Shown one piece after another: positions 33,050 through 43,302 of a stretch of DNA of 64,000 bases. Numbering within the stretch: the stretch's first letter is position 1; each line of letters opens with the position of its first letter. Source of the DNA: Gnetum montanum (taxonomy: Eukaryota; Streptophyta; Gnetopsida; Gnetales; Gnetaceae); assembly GCA_015680685.1 (NCBI GenBank), contig MNCI01015527.1, positions 3,185-67,184 of the forward strand, read 5' to 3'. Position numbers and translations under genes: made by a program. The notes under the pieces were generated by a model that saw only the letters and a list, made by a program, of their open reading frames with translations, had not been told where the DNA came from and did no database searches.

Positions 33050-33520
33050 ACTCCTCCTCTTCTGCGGCATCCCATCATAACCAAGACAAGTGGTCAGCAA
33101 CCACATTCTCAGTCCCCTTCTTGTCTACCATGGTAAGATCAAACTCCTAAAGAATCACCAACCATTGGATTATGTGGGGGCTCACCGTTGGTTTGTTCAT
33201 CAAGAACTGGATAGCACTGTGGTAAGTATGCACAAACACCTCGTATCCGAGCACATAGTGCCAGAATTTGTCCAAGGCAAACACCATCGCCATTAACTCC
33301 TTTTCGGTGGTGGTGTAGTTCAATTGAGCACCCACAATGCTATGGCTTGCACCATGGATATAATAAGGAAATTTCTAATCATCACATTGTGTAAGCACAA
33401 CTCCCATGGTGAAGTTGGATGCGTTCGTCATAATGTGAAAGGGTTTGGACCAATCAGGGGTTCGTAGAACTGGAGTTTCTACGAGTTTCTATTTCAGCAC
33501 TTGGAATGCACACTTGCACT
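33050..33520 (-). pseudogene. Element C RNase H
   Basis: The minus strand reads PFHIMTNASNFTMGVVLTQ, where the first catalytic Asp is replaced by Asn (TNAS for the usual CDAS). It continues with LNYTTTEKELMAMVFALDKF (catalytic Glu, about 33262-33320) and VHTYHSAIQFLMNKP, in which the usual Asp of TDHSAL is Tyr. The end is KGTENVVADHLSWL (Asp kept, about 33085-33125). Two of the catalytic positions are therefore lost. Confidence 0.75.
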
Positions 33521-33559
33521 CCTTGGTCCAGATGAATGGAGTGTCCTTCTTTGTCAGCT

Positions 33560-34330
33560 CTACCAATGGCTTGGAGATCTTCAAGAAGTTTTCAATGAAT
33601 CACTAGTAGTAACTAGTGTGTCCAAGGAATGATCAAACATCTTTGATGGTAATTGGTTGGCAGGTGATTCCTTGGATAACCCTGATCTTTTCAGGATCTA
33701 CGCTGATCCCTATTTGTGAGATGCGATGCCCCAACACAATGCCCTCTTGGACCATCAAATGGCTCTTCTACCAATTAAGCCATAGATTGGTGTCTACACA
33801 CCTTTTCAGACCCTACTCCAGATGGTCCCAGGCTTCCTCAAACGTGGCCCCATAGGTGGAGAAGTCATCTATGAAGACTTCCACCCCATTGCTGATTTGT
33901 TGCTGGAAGATGCTTAGGATAAGGCGTTGGAACATAGCAGGCATATTGCATAGGCCAAAGGGCATCTTCTTGTATGCGAAAGTCCCCCATGGACTCAAGA
34001 AAGTAGTTTTGGCTTGGTCCTTTGGGGCTATTTGGATTTGGTTATAACCACTCTAACCATCCAAAAAGCTATAGTAGTGGTGCCCTGCTATGGTGTCCAA
34101 CACTTGGTCCACAAATGGGAGTGGGAAGTGGTCCTTGAAGGTCACCATATTGAGCAATTAGAAATCAATACAAACCCTCCACTTTCCACCTTTCTTGGGC
34201 ATGATGACGAGTGGGCTAACCCATTTGCTATTGACAAAAGAATAGATGAATCCCACCTTTAGCAATTGTTCGATTTCATCTTTTGAAACCTGCTTCAATT
34301 TGGGATTCAACCATCTTTTTGGCTATCGTC
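33560..34330 (-). pseudogene. Element C reverse transcriptase
   Basis: Ordered motifs: IEQLLKVGFIYSFVNSKWVS, PKKGGKWRVCIDF, FPLPFVDQVLDTIAGHHYYS, LDG-stop-SGYNQIQIAP and TTFLSPWGTFAYKKMPFGLC. The catalytic VEVFIDDFSTYG is at about 33860-33895, then GHRISQIGISVDPEKI. The Asp-Asp pair is intact. In-frame stops replace Trp, Gln or Arg of the family consensus. The sequence flows into RNase H with no frame change. Confidence 0.85.
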
Positions 34331-34869
34331 ATGGCTTCATGGAAGGGTCAAGATAGATCTGATGCTGTCAGACCCTGGGATCAACTCCAATCAACTCAGG
34401 ATATGACCATGCGAATGTAGAAACCCATTTGTTTACCACCTCCAACAACTTCTTCTTCTGTTCTAGAGCAAGGGTGGCATTAATGATTACTGGCTTGCCA
34501 TTTTACAAAAATGCATACTCTAAGTGAGCCAGTAAAGACTTTAACTCAAGGGGCTCTTGTTTGAAGCTCTTAGGAATTTCTAGCTTCCCCCAGTCATCTT
34601 GGTCATCAACAGTGGAGACCTGTTGATGAATCTTTTCCATTTCATCTCTGCTGTCGATCTAGGCTTGTACAAGCCCCTCTCATGGTTCCATGCACAAGGT
34701 GCTACTAGTAGGATTAGCTATCAGCCACTGGGTGCCCTCTTGGTTGGTGGCTGCTATGTATAGGCACTGTTGAATAGATGATTCCTTGGTACACCGACTG
34801 CATGCTTGAATGGATATCCACTTAGCATATCATAATTGCTACATACAGTTGCACCCTAAGTCACTGTAC

Positions 34870-35270
34870 ATGATGCATGGAACATGTTTCTTCTTGATCT
34901 TCTCAAAAGGATTTTCCTTTGAAATTTCAAGGGATAGATCACGGAGGCCTAGTCATGCATCCCCCATGCTTAGCCAAGCCCTTCCCATGATGATTGGAAA
35001 GTTCCCCTTACAGTTCTCTACATGAATGACTAGGAAAACAGTAGGGTAGGGCCACCCACAAACGATGGTCATAATGTCCTCCACCAATCCCAAGGGAACG
35101 GTGACGGACTGGTCTGCTAACTTGAGTCAAATGTTTCTCTTCTTTAGTAGGGGCAGGTTCTAGTTCTTGTACATATCATGAGAGATCAAATTGACCCCTG
35201 ACCTTGAGTCCAAAAGAGCTTTGCATGGCTCATTCCCTACCACTTGAAGATAGATGAGGGGGCTTCATGG
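34870..35270 (-). pseudogene. Element C protease region
   Basis: The minus strand reads CKALLDSRSGVNLIS at about 35178-35222. It corresponds to the ALLDLGASINLMP-type retropepsin loop of plant Athila/Tat elements, with the catalytic Asp kept and G-A altered. It continues with VPLGLVEDIMTIV and a FPIIMGRAWLS block (about 34970-35010), equivalent to the conserved I-LGRPFL motif. It processes Gag-Pol. Confidence 0.75.
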
Positions 35271-37920
35271 ATCAGTCAATTTTCAAGGAAGGTAACCAGC
35301 CTTGATCTAGTCAGTTATAGCATGTGTGAGCATGACCGTCTAGACATTAGAGTGTTGTTTTTGTTAGCTTGGAGGCTGCTCTGGTGGTGGAATAGTGGAG
35401 GTGCTTGTAGGTACAAAGGCACTAGCCACAGGTGTATGCGAGGGTATGTTCAAATTTTTGGGCTGGAAAAAGGGACATTTCTGTGGCTTGGGTTCTGGTC
35501 CACTTGCCTGAGGTGCCGATTGTAAGTTAACAACCCTCATAGCATTTCTTTGCTGTGGTTGTGGTGGTATCTCTCCTTGCATCGGAGGTGCAGGTGGCAA
35601 CTGAGTGGGGTGTTGTGGAGGAGTGGTAGGAGAAGGTGATGGAGGGTAGAAGAGATGTGGGTTTTCCCCTCAGGGTGATGGAGATTGAGGGCAGAAATAC
35701 GCTGGAGGGTGGTAATGACTTTGAAAGGCTGCATGGCTGAAAGAGTCCCTTGGAGAGACTAGTTGCTAAACATAGTACCCATAGGGATCTGGCTGTTTGT
35801 AAGGGTACTGCTACCTTGGAGGTGGCATCCCCCATGTTTGTGGGTGCTGCCACTATTGAAAGTATTCATATGGTTGTGGTGGCACTCCACTTGAATAGTA
35901 TCCTTGCTACTGCTGCTAGAACCGCCTAGAATTTCCTTGTGGATAAGGCAACCTTCGGGGTGTTTGCTGTTGTGCCAAGTGAGGGTTCAATGCGTACACC
36001 CCAGACTCTTGAAGATGTGACACCACAGGAAAACATCCCTTAGGATGTTCATATTGGCATATGGCGCATTCATCATCCTAATTGGTGTTAGAGTTTGCAA
36101 CCTTGCCCTTTCCCCTATATTGGGCATGTTCAGCTTCCTTCTTCCTACACCAATCGCAGTCATTACCTTGTTCTCTAGACTCCTCTATGATTTTCAACAC
36201 ACTTTGGACCCTCTCATCCAAAGAGTCCCACATCTTATCCATCTTTGCTAAAATTTTGGATGTGAACTTTTGTAATGGAAAGGTCTTTTAGTTTACTAAT
36301 GCTTCCAGTGATGATTCTTCCTCCTCATCACAAAAACAAACTTCCCTTTTCCTAAGGGAAGGATCTCAGTTGAATTCTTCTGCACTCTCCTTTTTTCTAA
36401 GTCCTCCTTCCTCCTTGGCCACCTATTCAATGAGGTGTTGTAATTGATGGGCCCTTAGCTCTGACAGTCATCCCTGGGCATACACGCCAAGGATATTTCA
36501 CATTTCAAAATGGAGCCCATCAATAATGTGAGGAAGCTGTGCCCATTGAGAGTAATCATAACCAGGACACCGATGCAACAATGAGTAGTACCTGCTCATG
36601 GTAGCATCCAAGGGTTCATGATTTCCTTGTTTCCAGCCTTGGATCTGCCATCTCAGGTTTGCCACTCTGGAGTATGTTTGATACTTTTCATTGAAAATTT
36701 CAAGCATCGTACTCCATCTTCTAATTAATTCTAGCTCCAAGGACCGGTACCAACTTTTAGCTTCTTTGATGAGCGTGTGAGGGAACAACTTCAACTTTTG
36801 CCAGTCATTGTTAATGTTTTGTAGGGTGCAGGTGTCATGGAACACCTGCAAGTGAGTTTGTGGATCACAGTTGTATCCCCTTTCAAATCTAGGGATGTTG
36901 TTCATATCAACGAGCTTGATCCAGCTATCCCTCATGTGCCTACTAGGAATTTGAACTGCCTCAGCAATTTGGAGCATACTCCAAGTAGCCAACAACAACT
37001 CATCTGAATCATAGTCCTACTGAGGATCATGATGCCTATGATGATTCTAGCTATCTCTCCTTTCATGTCGACGAGCATCACACAATTTCTCACATGCTTC
37101 CTCATGTTGTTCCTTTCAAACCTTTTTGCCATCATCCTTTCACTTCCTCATACCTCGTTTATGATCAGAGCCTGAGCTAGATGAAGGAGAAGGAGAGTGA
37201 GAGGATAGAGAAGAATGAGAGGGATCTCTCCCTCTACCCTGATGATGGTCCTGATCATCTCGTTCATCTTTGCTATGTGATCCTCCATTCCCTTGGGGAT
37301 CTTGGCCACCTAGATGCTTGGACTGAATCATGGATTGGAGGACCTACTGCCCTAGGGGAAGTTCAATTGAATGGGTGTTATGAAAGATGGGATCCCCATC
37401 GTCTTGCAGCCATTGCGAGAATAAGGGGTTACTAAATTTTTTCCCCTTCAACTATTCATATTTGTCCACCTATTACTAATCTCTTACTCATTGAGCCTCA
37501 ATGGGACGATAGTCCCGGTATTCATGGTCCTCCATGACATACTCTGCTCCAAGGTCCTAGATGCACAATCTTCCAAGATTGTGAAATAGCATCACAAGAG
37601 CCAATTGGTCAGGAGGGTGTACAATATTTCCCTCCATGTCTTGCCATTGTATATGCTCATCCTAATGTAAGATGAATGTGAAATCAGGGATGTACTCATT
37701 AGGATGCTTGTACACCACCCAACACTCCTGTGGCATCGATGGGATGGATATCTCCTTCTTATGAGAAGACATATGGGACGTTAGATGGTCCATGTAATCG
37801 ATGTACCTTACTACTAATTTTAATCCACCTAGCGTGCGTAAATATTTCTATCCTAGGTCCATTCCAAAAACTTGAATGATAATTTCACAAAGGTTAGATG
37901 ACACATGTAAGACTTAATAG

Positions 37921-37938
37921 TCCCTGGCAATGACACTA
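37921..37938 (-). other. Primer binding site, tRNA-Asp type (element C)
   Basis: Thirteen of 18 positions match the tRNA-Asp complement on the minus strand. All five differences are C-to-T or G-to-A. It lies one base inside the 5' LTR. Confidence 0.75.
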
Positions 37939-37939
37939 A

Positions 37940-38379
37940 TGATGAGTAGCTAGGTACCCCTACACCCAACCATACAAATCACAGGCATTCACATGCGACT
38001 CGATCGAATTCTGTAGACTGTAAGCACTTGACATACACCAGGGCCTAACCAGTGAAACCCTTGGGTTAGAATGATCGCTGTCTTCCTAATCTCACTTGTG
38101 ATGTTCTAATTATGATGGTTAAGTGAGATTAAGGCTAATGATTTTTATATATTTTTGCATATCTTTTGGAGGCTAATTAAGGTATAAAAAGTAAGGAATA
38201 AAATATTATCTAATCTCTAATTATCCTAACTTGTATTCTAACTATTTCTAGCATAAGTATCTGGTCCCATCTTTCGAACACGTTGTGAGCATCTCCTAAC
38301 ACTTCTGGGTGACTAGACATTAAGCGTCACTAGGCTTACCAAGTGTTTGATTTACATTCGAGATGGTCGTACTTATGGT
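37940..38379 (-). mobile_element. Element C 5' LTR, truncated
   Basis: On the plus strand it begins TGATGAGTAGCTAGGTACCCC and tracks the left LTR (25636 onward) until 'gtcgtacttatgg' at about 38377. It then switches to the protease of element B. About 450 bp containing the U3 and TATA box is missing. Confidence 0.88.
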
Positions 38380-38660
38380 CTATCAATTTTTTGTAGAAAA
38401 CACATTTCTAAGATTGCATCGACATCATCTAATTCAAATTCAAAGAATTCATCAATGAAAGACATGTCTTACAAAGTAAAGGTAGTTTCTTTGTACCTAG
38501 TATGCTTGCTTACAATTGTTCCATCTGCAAGTTCTATTCTAACAACTTTCTTGGAAGGTAAACTTACTTTCAATAACTTAATTAAAGTTGGGGAAATAAA
38601 GTTATCATTGGTGCCACTATCAATAAAAAATTTAAGTTTTTACCTTTAATTAATCCTTTA
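38380..38660 (-). pseudogene. Element B protease (retropepsin)
   Basis: The minus strand reads IDSGTNDNFISPTLIKLL, with an intact catalytic D-S-G. It continues LPSKKVVRIELADGTIVSKH, then DEFFEFELDDVDAILEMCFL. One in-frame stop interrupts it. It ends at the junction with element C's truncated LTR. The RT continues on the far side of C (25635 downward). Confidence 0.75.
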
Positions 38661-39859
38661 AAAATCAATAAAGCAAATTGAAATTTTCTCAAACTTGACT
38701 TAGCTAATGCTAACATCTTCTTCACAGCTATCATGGTGGTTTGGACATTTCCTTTGGTCATGTTTGGGTTAGATCTTTAATTCCTAATTTAATTGTTTCA
38801 TGGTATTTTTTATTGTGATTTTGAACAATCTTATTTGAAATGATCTTCACCACAAGAAAAACATCTTTCGTGAGCTCTCTTGGTTGATGTTTCTTCTACC
38901 ATTGCTTGTCGAAGGATAGTTCGTAGTCCTTAGCAATTTTATAGGCTTCATCAACTATTTGAGGGTTATCTTATTATATTTGGAATCATTGTTGTGCATG
39001 TATTCCACTAATAAAATTTTAAGCTAATTCTCCCTCATCCCAATGGCTTACATACTAAGAGAGATTGTAGAATTCTTCATAGTAATATTCCACAAATTAT
39101 CTTCCTAATCTTAAGGAATCAAATCTCATCTTGCACTCTTTGAGGAAGGAAGCTCATACAAATTATTATTCAAATTTTCTATGGAAGTTTCACCAATTTT
39201 TAATCAACCATTGAGATCTTAGTCCATTCCACCATGTTGTCACAAGTCCTCTCAAGTATAGGGAGATAACTTTTAAACATTCTTGGCTTGAAAAATTCAA
39301 CATATCGAAGTACTTTTTCATCGTATCAAGCCAATATTTCACCTTGGCACTAGATCTAAGGGCTCCATCGTAGTGATCTAGTTTTACATTTTGGCATGAA
39401 ATTGGATTAGTGATTCTCTTAGTGCATTTTGCTAATTCCAATATCCCTCACCTTTAGGTTCCATTCTTTGACCTAATGAAGGACATCCGCACCCTAGTGT
39501 CCAACAGGTAGGGAATGGTTCTTATGTTGATTGTAGGGGGAGGTTAATCTTCATTTTGATCTTTGTAATATGGATATTGATCTTGGTATTTCGTCCTAAG
39601 TGGAAAGTGACTTAGATTAGAAGGTTGAATGAGATGATCGGTTAATTACTTGATTGGGGTCTACAAAGGAATCCATCTTTTCTTGCACTTTTGACCATTT
39701 ACCTTCTAAAATCTAGGATAAGTTCCTAATTTCTTTAGACATGTTCTGCATCTCTATTTCAAAGCCTTGATTTGAATAATGAAGTTCCCCTTGGATACCC
39801 CTAATTTCATTAATTTGTTCCTCAAGGGCATTTAGTTGTTCATTGACTTGGGTCTCCAT
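38661..39859 (-). pseudogene. Element B gag
   Basis: It starts METQVNEQLNALEEQINEIR at 39859, a coiled-coil-like N-terminus. The gag core reads VKLDHYDGALRSSAKVKYWL, then KKYFDMLNFSSQECLKVISL and GLVTTWWNGL (about 39215-39385). A CCHC zinc knuckle, CFSCGEDHFK-stop-DC, lies at 38825-38863. Protease follows. The gag type, with a W-L...K-F pattern and a knuckle, is that of Reina/CRM-like chromoviruses and differs from family 1 gag, which has no visible knuckle. Stops and probable frameshifts are present. Confidence 0.75.
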
Positions 39860-40194
39860 CTTTCTTGAATGTACTCTTTAGGGCTTTGACATTTGTAAGA
39901 TAAAGAAATTAGGTGTGTTGGAAATCCTTGGCCTCTATGGCCCTCTTTATGGTTCTTGAGATAGTTAATTAGTTGCATGAGAAGTTAGAACTATCATGAA
40001 CTTATACCTAACCATAGAATCCTAGTTGTTTCAAGACCCTAAATGATGACTTAAAAACTAATTTTCCATTGTCCAAAAGCTAAATCTGACCATTCCATGG
40101 TGTTCAAAAGGTTCAAATCTATTGGAAATGATTTTTTTTTTGTTAAAAGAAAACTTTGGAATTGTGATGTATGGCCATTTTACATTGCAAAAAA

Positions 40195-40313
40195 TTTCAC
40201 AATTTTTGAAACTTCCCAAGAGGTCACCCATCCTAGTGTTATTCCAAAATGAGCATGTTTAATTGTGAAATTCTTATTTTCATTGCAACCATAGTGCCAA
40301 ATTTCCTTTTTTA
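40195..40313 (-). rRNA. 5S rRNA-like sequence (relic) upstream of B gag
   Basis: On the minus strand it aligns without gaps to plant 5S rRNA over about 100 positions. GCACTA falls at 5S positions 17-22, AGAA at 40-43, TTAA at 52-55 and TGCT at 59-62. ACTAGGATGGGTGACCTC begins at position 77. Positions 77-103 match 5S at about 24 of 27 (40211-40237 and flank), covering the box C promoter. The first 13 and last about 15 positions are not recognisable. A T6 run, a possible Pol III terminator, follows at about 40180-40186. Most differences are C-to-T or G-to-A. It is a relic and not a functional gene. Its placement recalls Cassandra-type LTRs, which carry 5S domains. Confidence 0.7.
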
Positions 40314-42473
40314 AAATTTTAATGTAGAATTCTTCTTAAAATTTTGAATTCTCTATCAGTTGACAAAAATTTTAAATTCTCCATCAAATGATGAAAAAAG
40401 GTTTCCATCATTGGAGGTAGGGGCAAGGATGATGGTAGGAGCAGTGAAAATGGGAGTGGTAGCTAGGGTGAATAAGGAGAGTGGTAGAGGTAGTGAGTGC
40501 AAGCAGAGTGGCTGCAAAGATGTTCAGTGATGGTCAGCAATGGCTCAGGAAGCTCATGTGTAGCCTTTGCATGTGCAGGCTTGCATGGCCCATGACGAGG
40601 TGTACATGGAGGTGGACATGATGTGGTGGTAGCAAGGGTTTTCTAATAATAGTTCCAGAGGGAGCAATGATATTTGGCATTGGTAATGTCCATGGTGCAT
40701 TGAAGGAGATGATGATTTTAGGTGTCAGTGATGTTCATGGTGCATCATAGGAGGCTACAATTCTTGGTTCTAGTGGTGTCCATAGAGCATCTGAGGAGGC
40801 AATGATTTTGAGCATTGGCGGATAATAGTGCCACGAATAACAATAGCTTGGAAGGTTGCTTGGGATGGGGGATGTTAGTAGCAAGTGAGGGTAAGGGTAT
40901 TGCAACAAGCTATATGCTATGGCTTGGTTAGCCCTATGCTACCATTGGGCTAGCTGTAATGATGTAGCCATCTTAGCATGGTGACATAATTCCTAACTGT
41001 TAGGATTAGGACCAACATCCTAATTTTTTTAAAATTAATAATAAAAATTTTTAAATCAAGGGCTGGGTTTGAATCCACAACCTTCCTCTTTTCCTTTTTA
41101 AAGTAAATTTAAATTTTAAATTAAGAAAATTTTTAAAAATTTTATAATTACACACAACCTAAGAAATACTATATCTCTTAAACCATAAGTTGGATTTTGA
41201 TGAAACTAGTACCATTGAAATTATCTTAGAGAGTACTACGTGTTCAGTTGGAGATAAGACCGATTTGCTTGACCACATGAGGGTGTCCAAATCTTTCAAG
41301 TTCAAAGGTGATTATGAGTTAGTGTAGGTTGGTGCTACATCGTTTTTTCATCCCATTCCCAAGTAAGCTCCATAAGTTGTTAGAAATCTAGAATAACTCT
41401 TAGGAGAATTAGAGAGCATCACATGTATTGCTCATTGCTAATTGAACCAAGAATGTATTCTTCAACTCAAGAATGATCAAATTCATGTAAGCTCTTTTCC
41501 TTTCTTCTTATTTTTTTAAAATATTTACACTCATAATGTTATTTGATGTTTTTTTCTAGATGTAAAGGAAAGAAAAAGAATGGTAGGAAGACATGTCCTA
41601 GTAGTCTATTTAGGTGAAATTGATGGAATTTAAACTTGGATGGAGGGATAAGGCATACGTTGTGGAAAAGAGTGTAGCTAAATATATTAAACAACTATAT
41701 GATAGCTTGGTTGGGTGTTAGGCAATACTTGATAAGAAAGACACTATGAAAGAGGAACAAGTAGCCTAGTCGAAGACCATTTCAAATCTCCTCAATGCCT
41801 TCAATCTGAACATTCTTCTTCCTTTGTTCTTATATTTTGCTTCCTTTCCTATGTTTAATTTTCTTTTCTTATTTTTTATGTATTCCACTTCAATATTTAT
41901 AACAATAATAATAATAAAATTTTAATAGTATTTTCTTCCACTTTGGCTCTTCAATCATGCTTTTTTTTATACCAAATGTGACATCCTATTCTAAGATGTT
42001 GTTAAAACATGATCATTCATTACTTAAGTTATCATATTCATGAGCATTATAATGGAATATAATGAAATAACTTAGCACATATTACTAATGCATTAAATTT
42101 AATAGAAAGGAAAATAGAGGAAAAACTTTTATTGATGAGAATGGTACACTATAATGTCCTATGGGTTATCTTCCCATGCCACTTAGGTCTTAGAAGCAAT
42201 CCAACACTACCACCATGGTTAGGCTATCCAGCCAAAGAGGTGATCATTCCCTTCTTGTCCTACTTCACCGAACTCTTTTCACTTGCCAAAACTGGCTTTG
42301 CAACTCTATGCTGACATGACCTCTAAGCCTAATCTTAAATGGCATAGGTCAAACCCTTTTCAAGGGGTACACGAATAATCGTGACTCCTCATAATGAGGA
42401 ACCCCTTCTTTTGAAGGTTAATTACATTTTTATAATACAATTCCATCCTTAACAAGGTACAAGACATTACACC
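40314..42473. other. Unassigned sequence, possibly element B 5' LTR and flank
   Basis: No LTR ends can be fixed. It contains a 28-bp-scale direct repeat (TGATGGAGAATTTAAAATTTT-like, about 40340-40396), the 45-bp array at 40660-40839 and an (AAT)n run at about 41900-41917. The rest is AT-rich with nothing I recognise. 42130-42320 on the plus strand has a 60-codon open frame without a known motif. Confidence 0.4.
40660..40839 (+). repeat. 45-bp tandem repeat, about 4 units
   Basis: Units start at 40660, 40705, 40750 and 40795 with an exact 45-bp period. In one plus-strand frame each unit gives 15 residues of the type E-A/M-M-I-L-G-x-x-x-V-H-G-A-S. The frame has one stop in unit two and ends in unit four. 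Confidence 0.75.
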
Positions 42474-43289
42474 TAATGGGCATTGAGGTACCCATACTCC
42501 CAACTATACAAATCACAAATGTTCACTTACAATCCAATCAACTTTCATGTATGGAACTAGTTGTGGTATCTAGATCATTAGGCTTTGATTGTAGTTCACT
42601 ATCTTTCCACTTGGACTAGTGGTAGCTTTGTCACGTATGGTTTAGTCTAAAGTGAGGCATAAGATATTGCTTAATTCTATGCTACTCCTAATGATGATAA
42701 AGAGATAAATTAACTAAGCTAATGAACAATGGAAAATAAGATCTAAACTAGCCTAGCTAGCCTAATAAAAATAATTTCCCACTTTCCTGGACACATCCTA
42801 AACACATATAGTGCTACTTGGCTATCAAATGTTAAGTGTTGTTGGGTTACCAAGTACTATATGTATGCTTAAAGGGGTTGTGCTTGTGTTCATTAACAAC
42901 TAGAAATTAATTACTTAATTAAAATTTAGTAAATTAAAGTGCATTAAAAGAAACATTAATCTATTCTCAATGCTACAAGAATTTTCAAAGAGTTCATTTT
43001 TATTCCCATCACACTAGTATGCTCAAGTACATCAATGTTCGAACAAAGAACTATACACACTTAGACTCCTTCTGTGGGTACTTAGAAAATATTCTTACTT
43101 TGGAGAGAATAAACTGCAAGAGCTTTGCTACTCTAACTAATAACTAACAAAAACACATGCCAAATCAAGAGCCCAAGTTCTATATTTATAGGCTAGTGTA
43201 TACCCCTCGACGTTGGATACCCATTGTCACATCTAGGCTCCAATGTTGAATACCTAACATTGGGGCAAATAAAACAATGTGAATCATCA
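42474..43289 (-). mobile_element. Element D 3' LTR (816 bp)
   Basis: On the plus strand it begins TAATGGGCATTGAGGTACCC, a decayed form of the TGATGAGGAATGAGGTACCC of its partner, and ends GTGAATCATCA. The TATA box (TATTTATA on plus) is at 43183-43190. The polypurine tract TGCCCCCATGATT (plus) is at 43290-43302. Confidence 0.85.
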
Positions 43290-43302
43290 TGCCCCCATGA
43301 TT

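Larger units (their letters stand above)
31626..37772 (-). pseudogene. Element C gag-pol (single 2,049-codon frame with stops)
   Basis: Gag, protease, RT, RNase H and integrase all lie in one minus-strand phase from ATG 37772 (MSSHKKEISIPS) to the stop at 31626. I see many stops but no net frameshift. Gag core: LKLFPHTLIKEAKSWYRSLE at about 36740-36790 and MSRYYSLLHRCPGYDY. Protease, RT, RNase H and integrase are described separately. The integrase ends PSHGGDRPPC. The family order and the IDDFSTYGATFEEA motif put it with non-chromovirus gypsy (Athila/Tat-like) elements. The encoded polyprotein would supply all enzymes for itself and for gag-only relatives. The near absence of indels points to decay by point mutation. 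Confidence 0.85.
25636..38379 (-). mobile_element. Element C: family 1 element with gag-pol and extra ORF
   Basis: About 12.7 kb on the minus strand. Right to left it has a truncated 5' LTR (37940-38379), tRNA-Asp-type primer site and a gag-protease-RT-RNaseH-integrase frame (37772-31626). These are followed by a non-coding block, an LTR-U3-like segment, a long extra ORF (29639 to about 26784), a polypurine tract and a full 3' LTR (25636-26532). It lies inside element B, splitting its protease from its RT. The missing half of the 5' LTR means part of B's junction was deleted too, so no target duplication is visible. By its LTR ends, gag and shared non-coding block it is the likely autonomous relative of A, D and E. 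Confidence 0.88.

Noticed and set aside
41060-41080. GGGTTTGAATCC, like a Pol III B box.
   Set aside because: There is no A box at the expected distance and no tRNA-like fold; it is a common motif in AT-rich DNA.
42130-42320. Possible host gene fragment (60-codon open frame with relatively high GC).
   Set aside because: No known motif, no splice context and a position beside transposon sequence; not enough to call.
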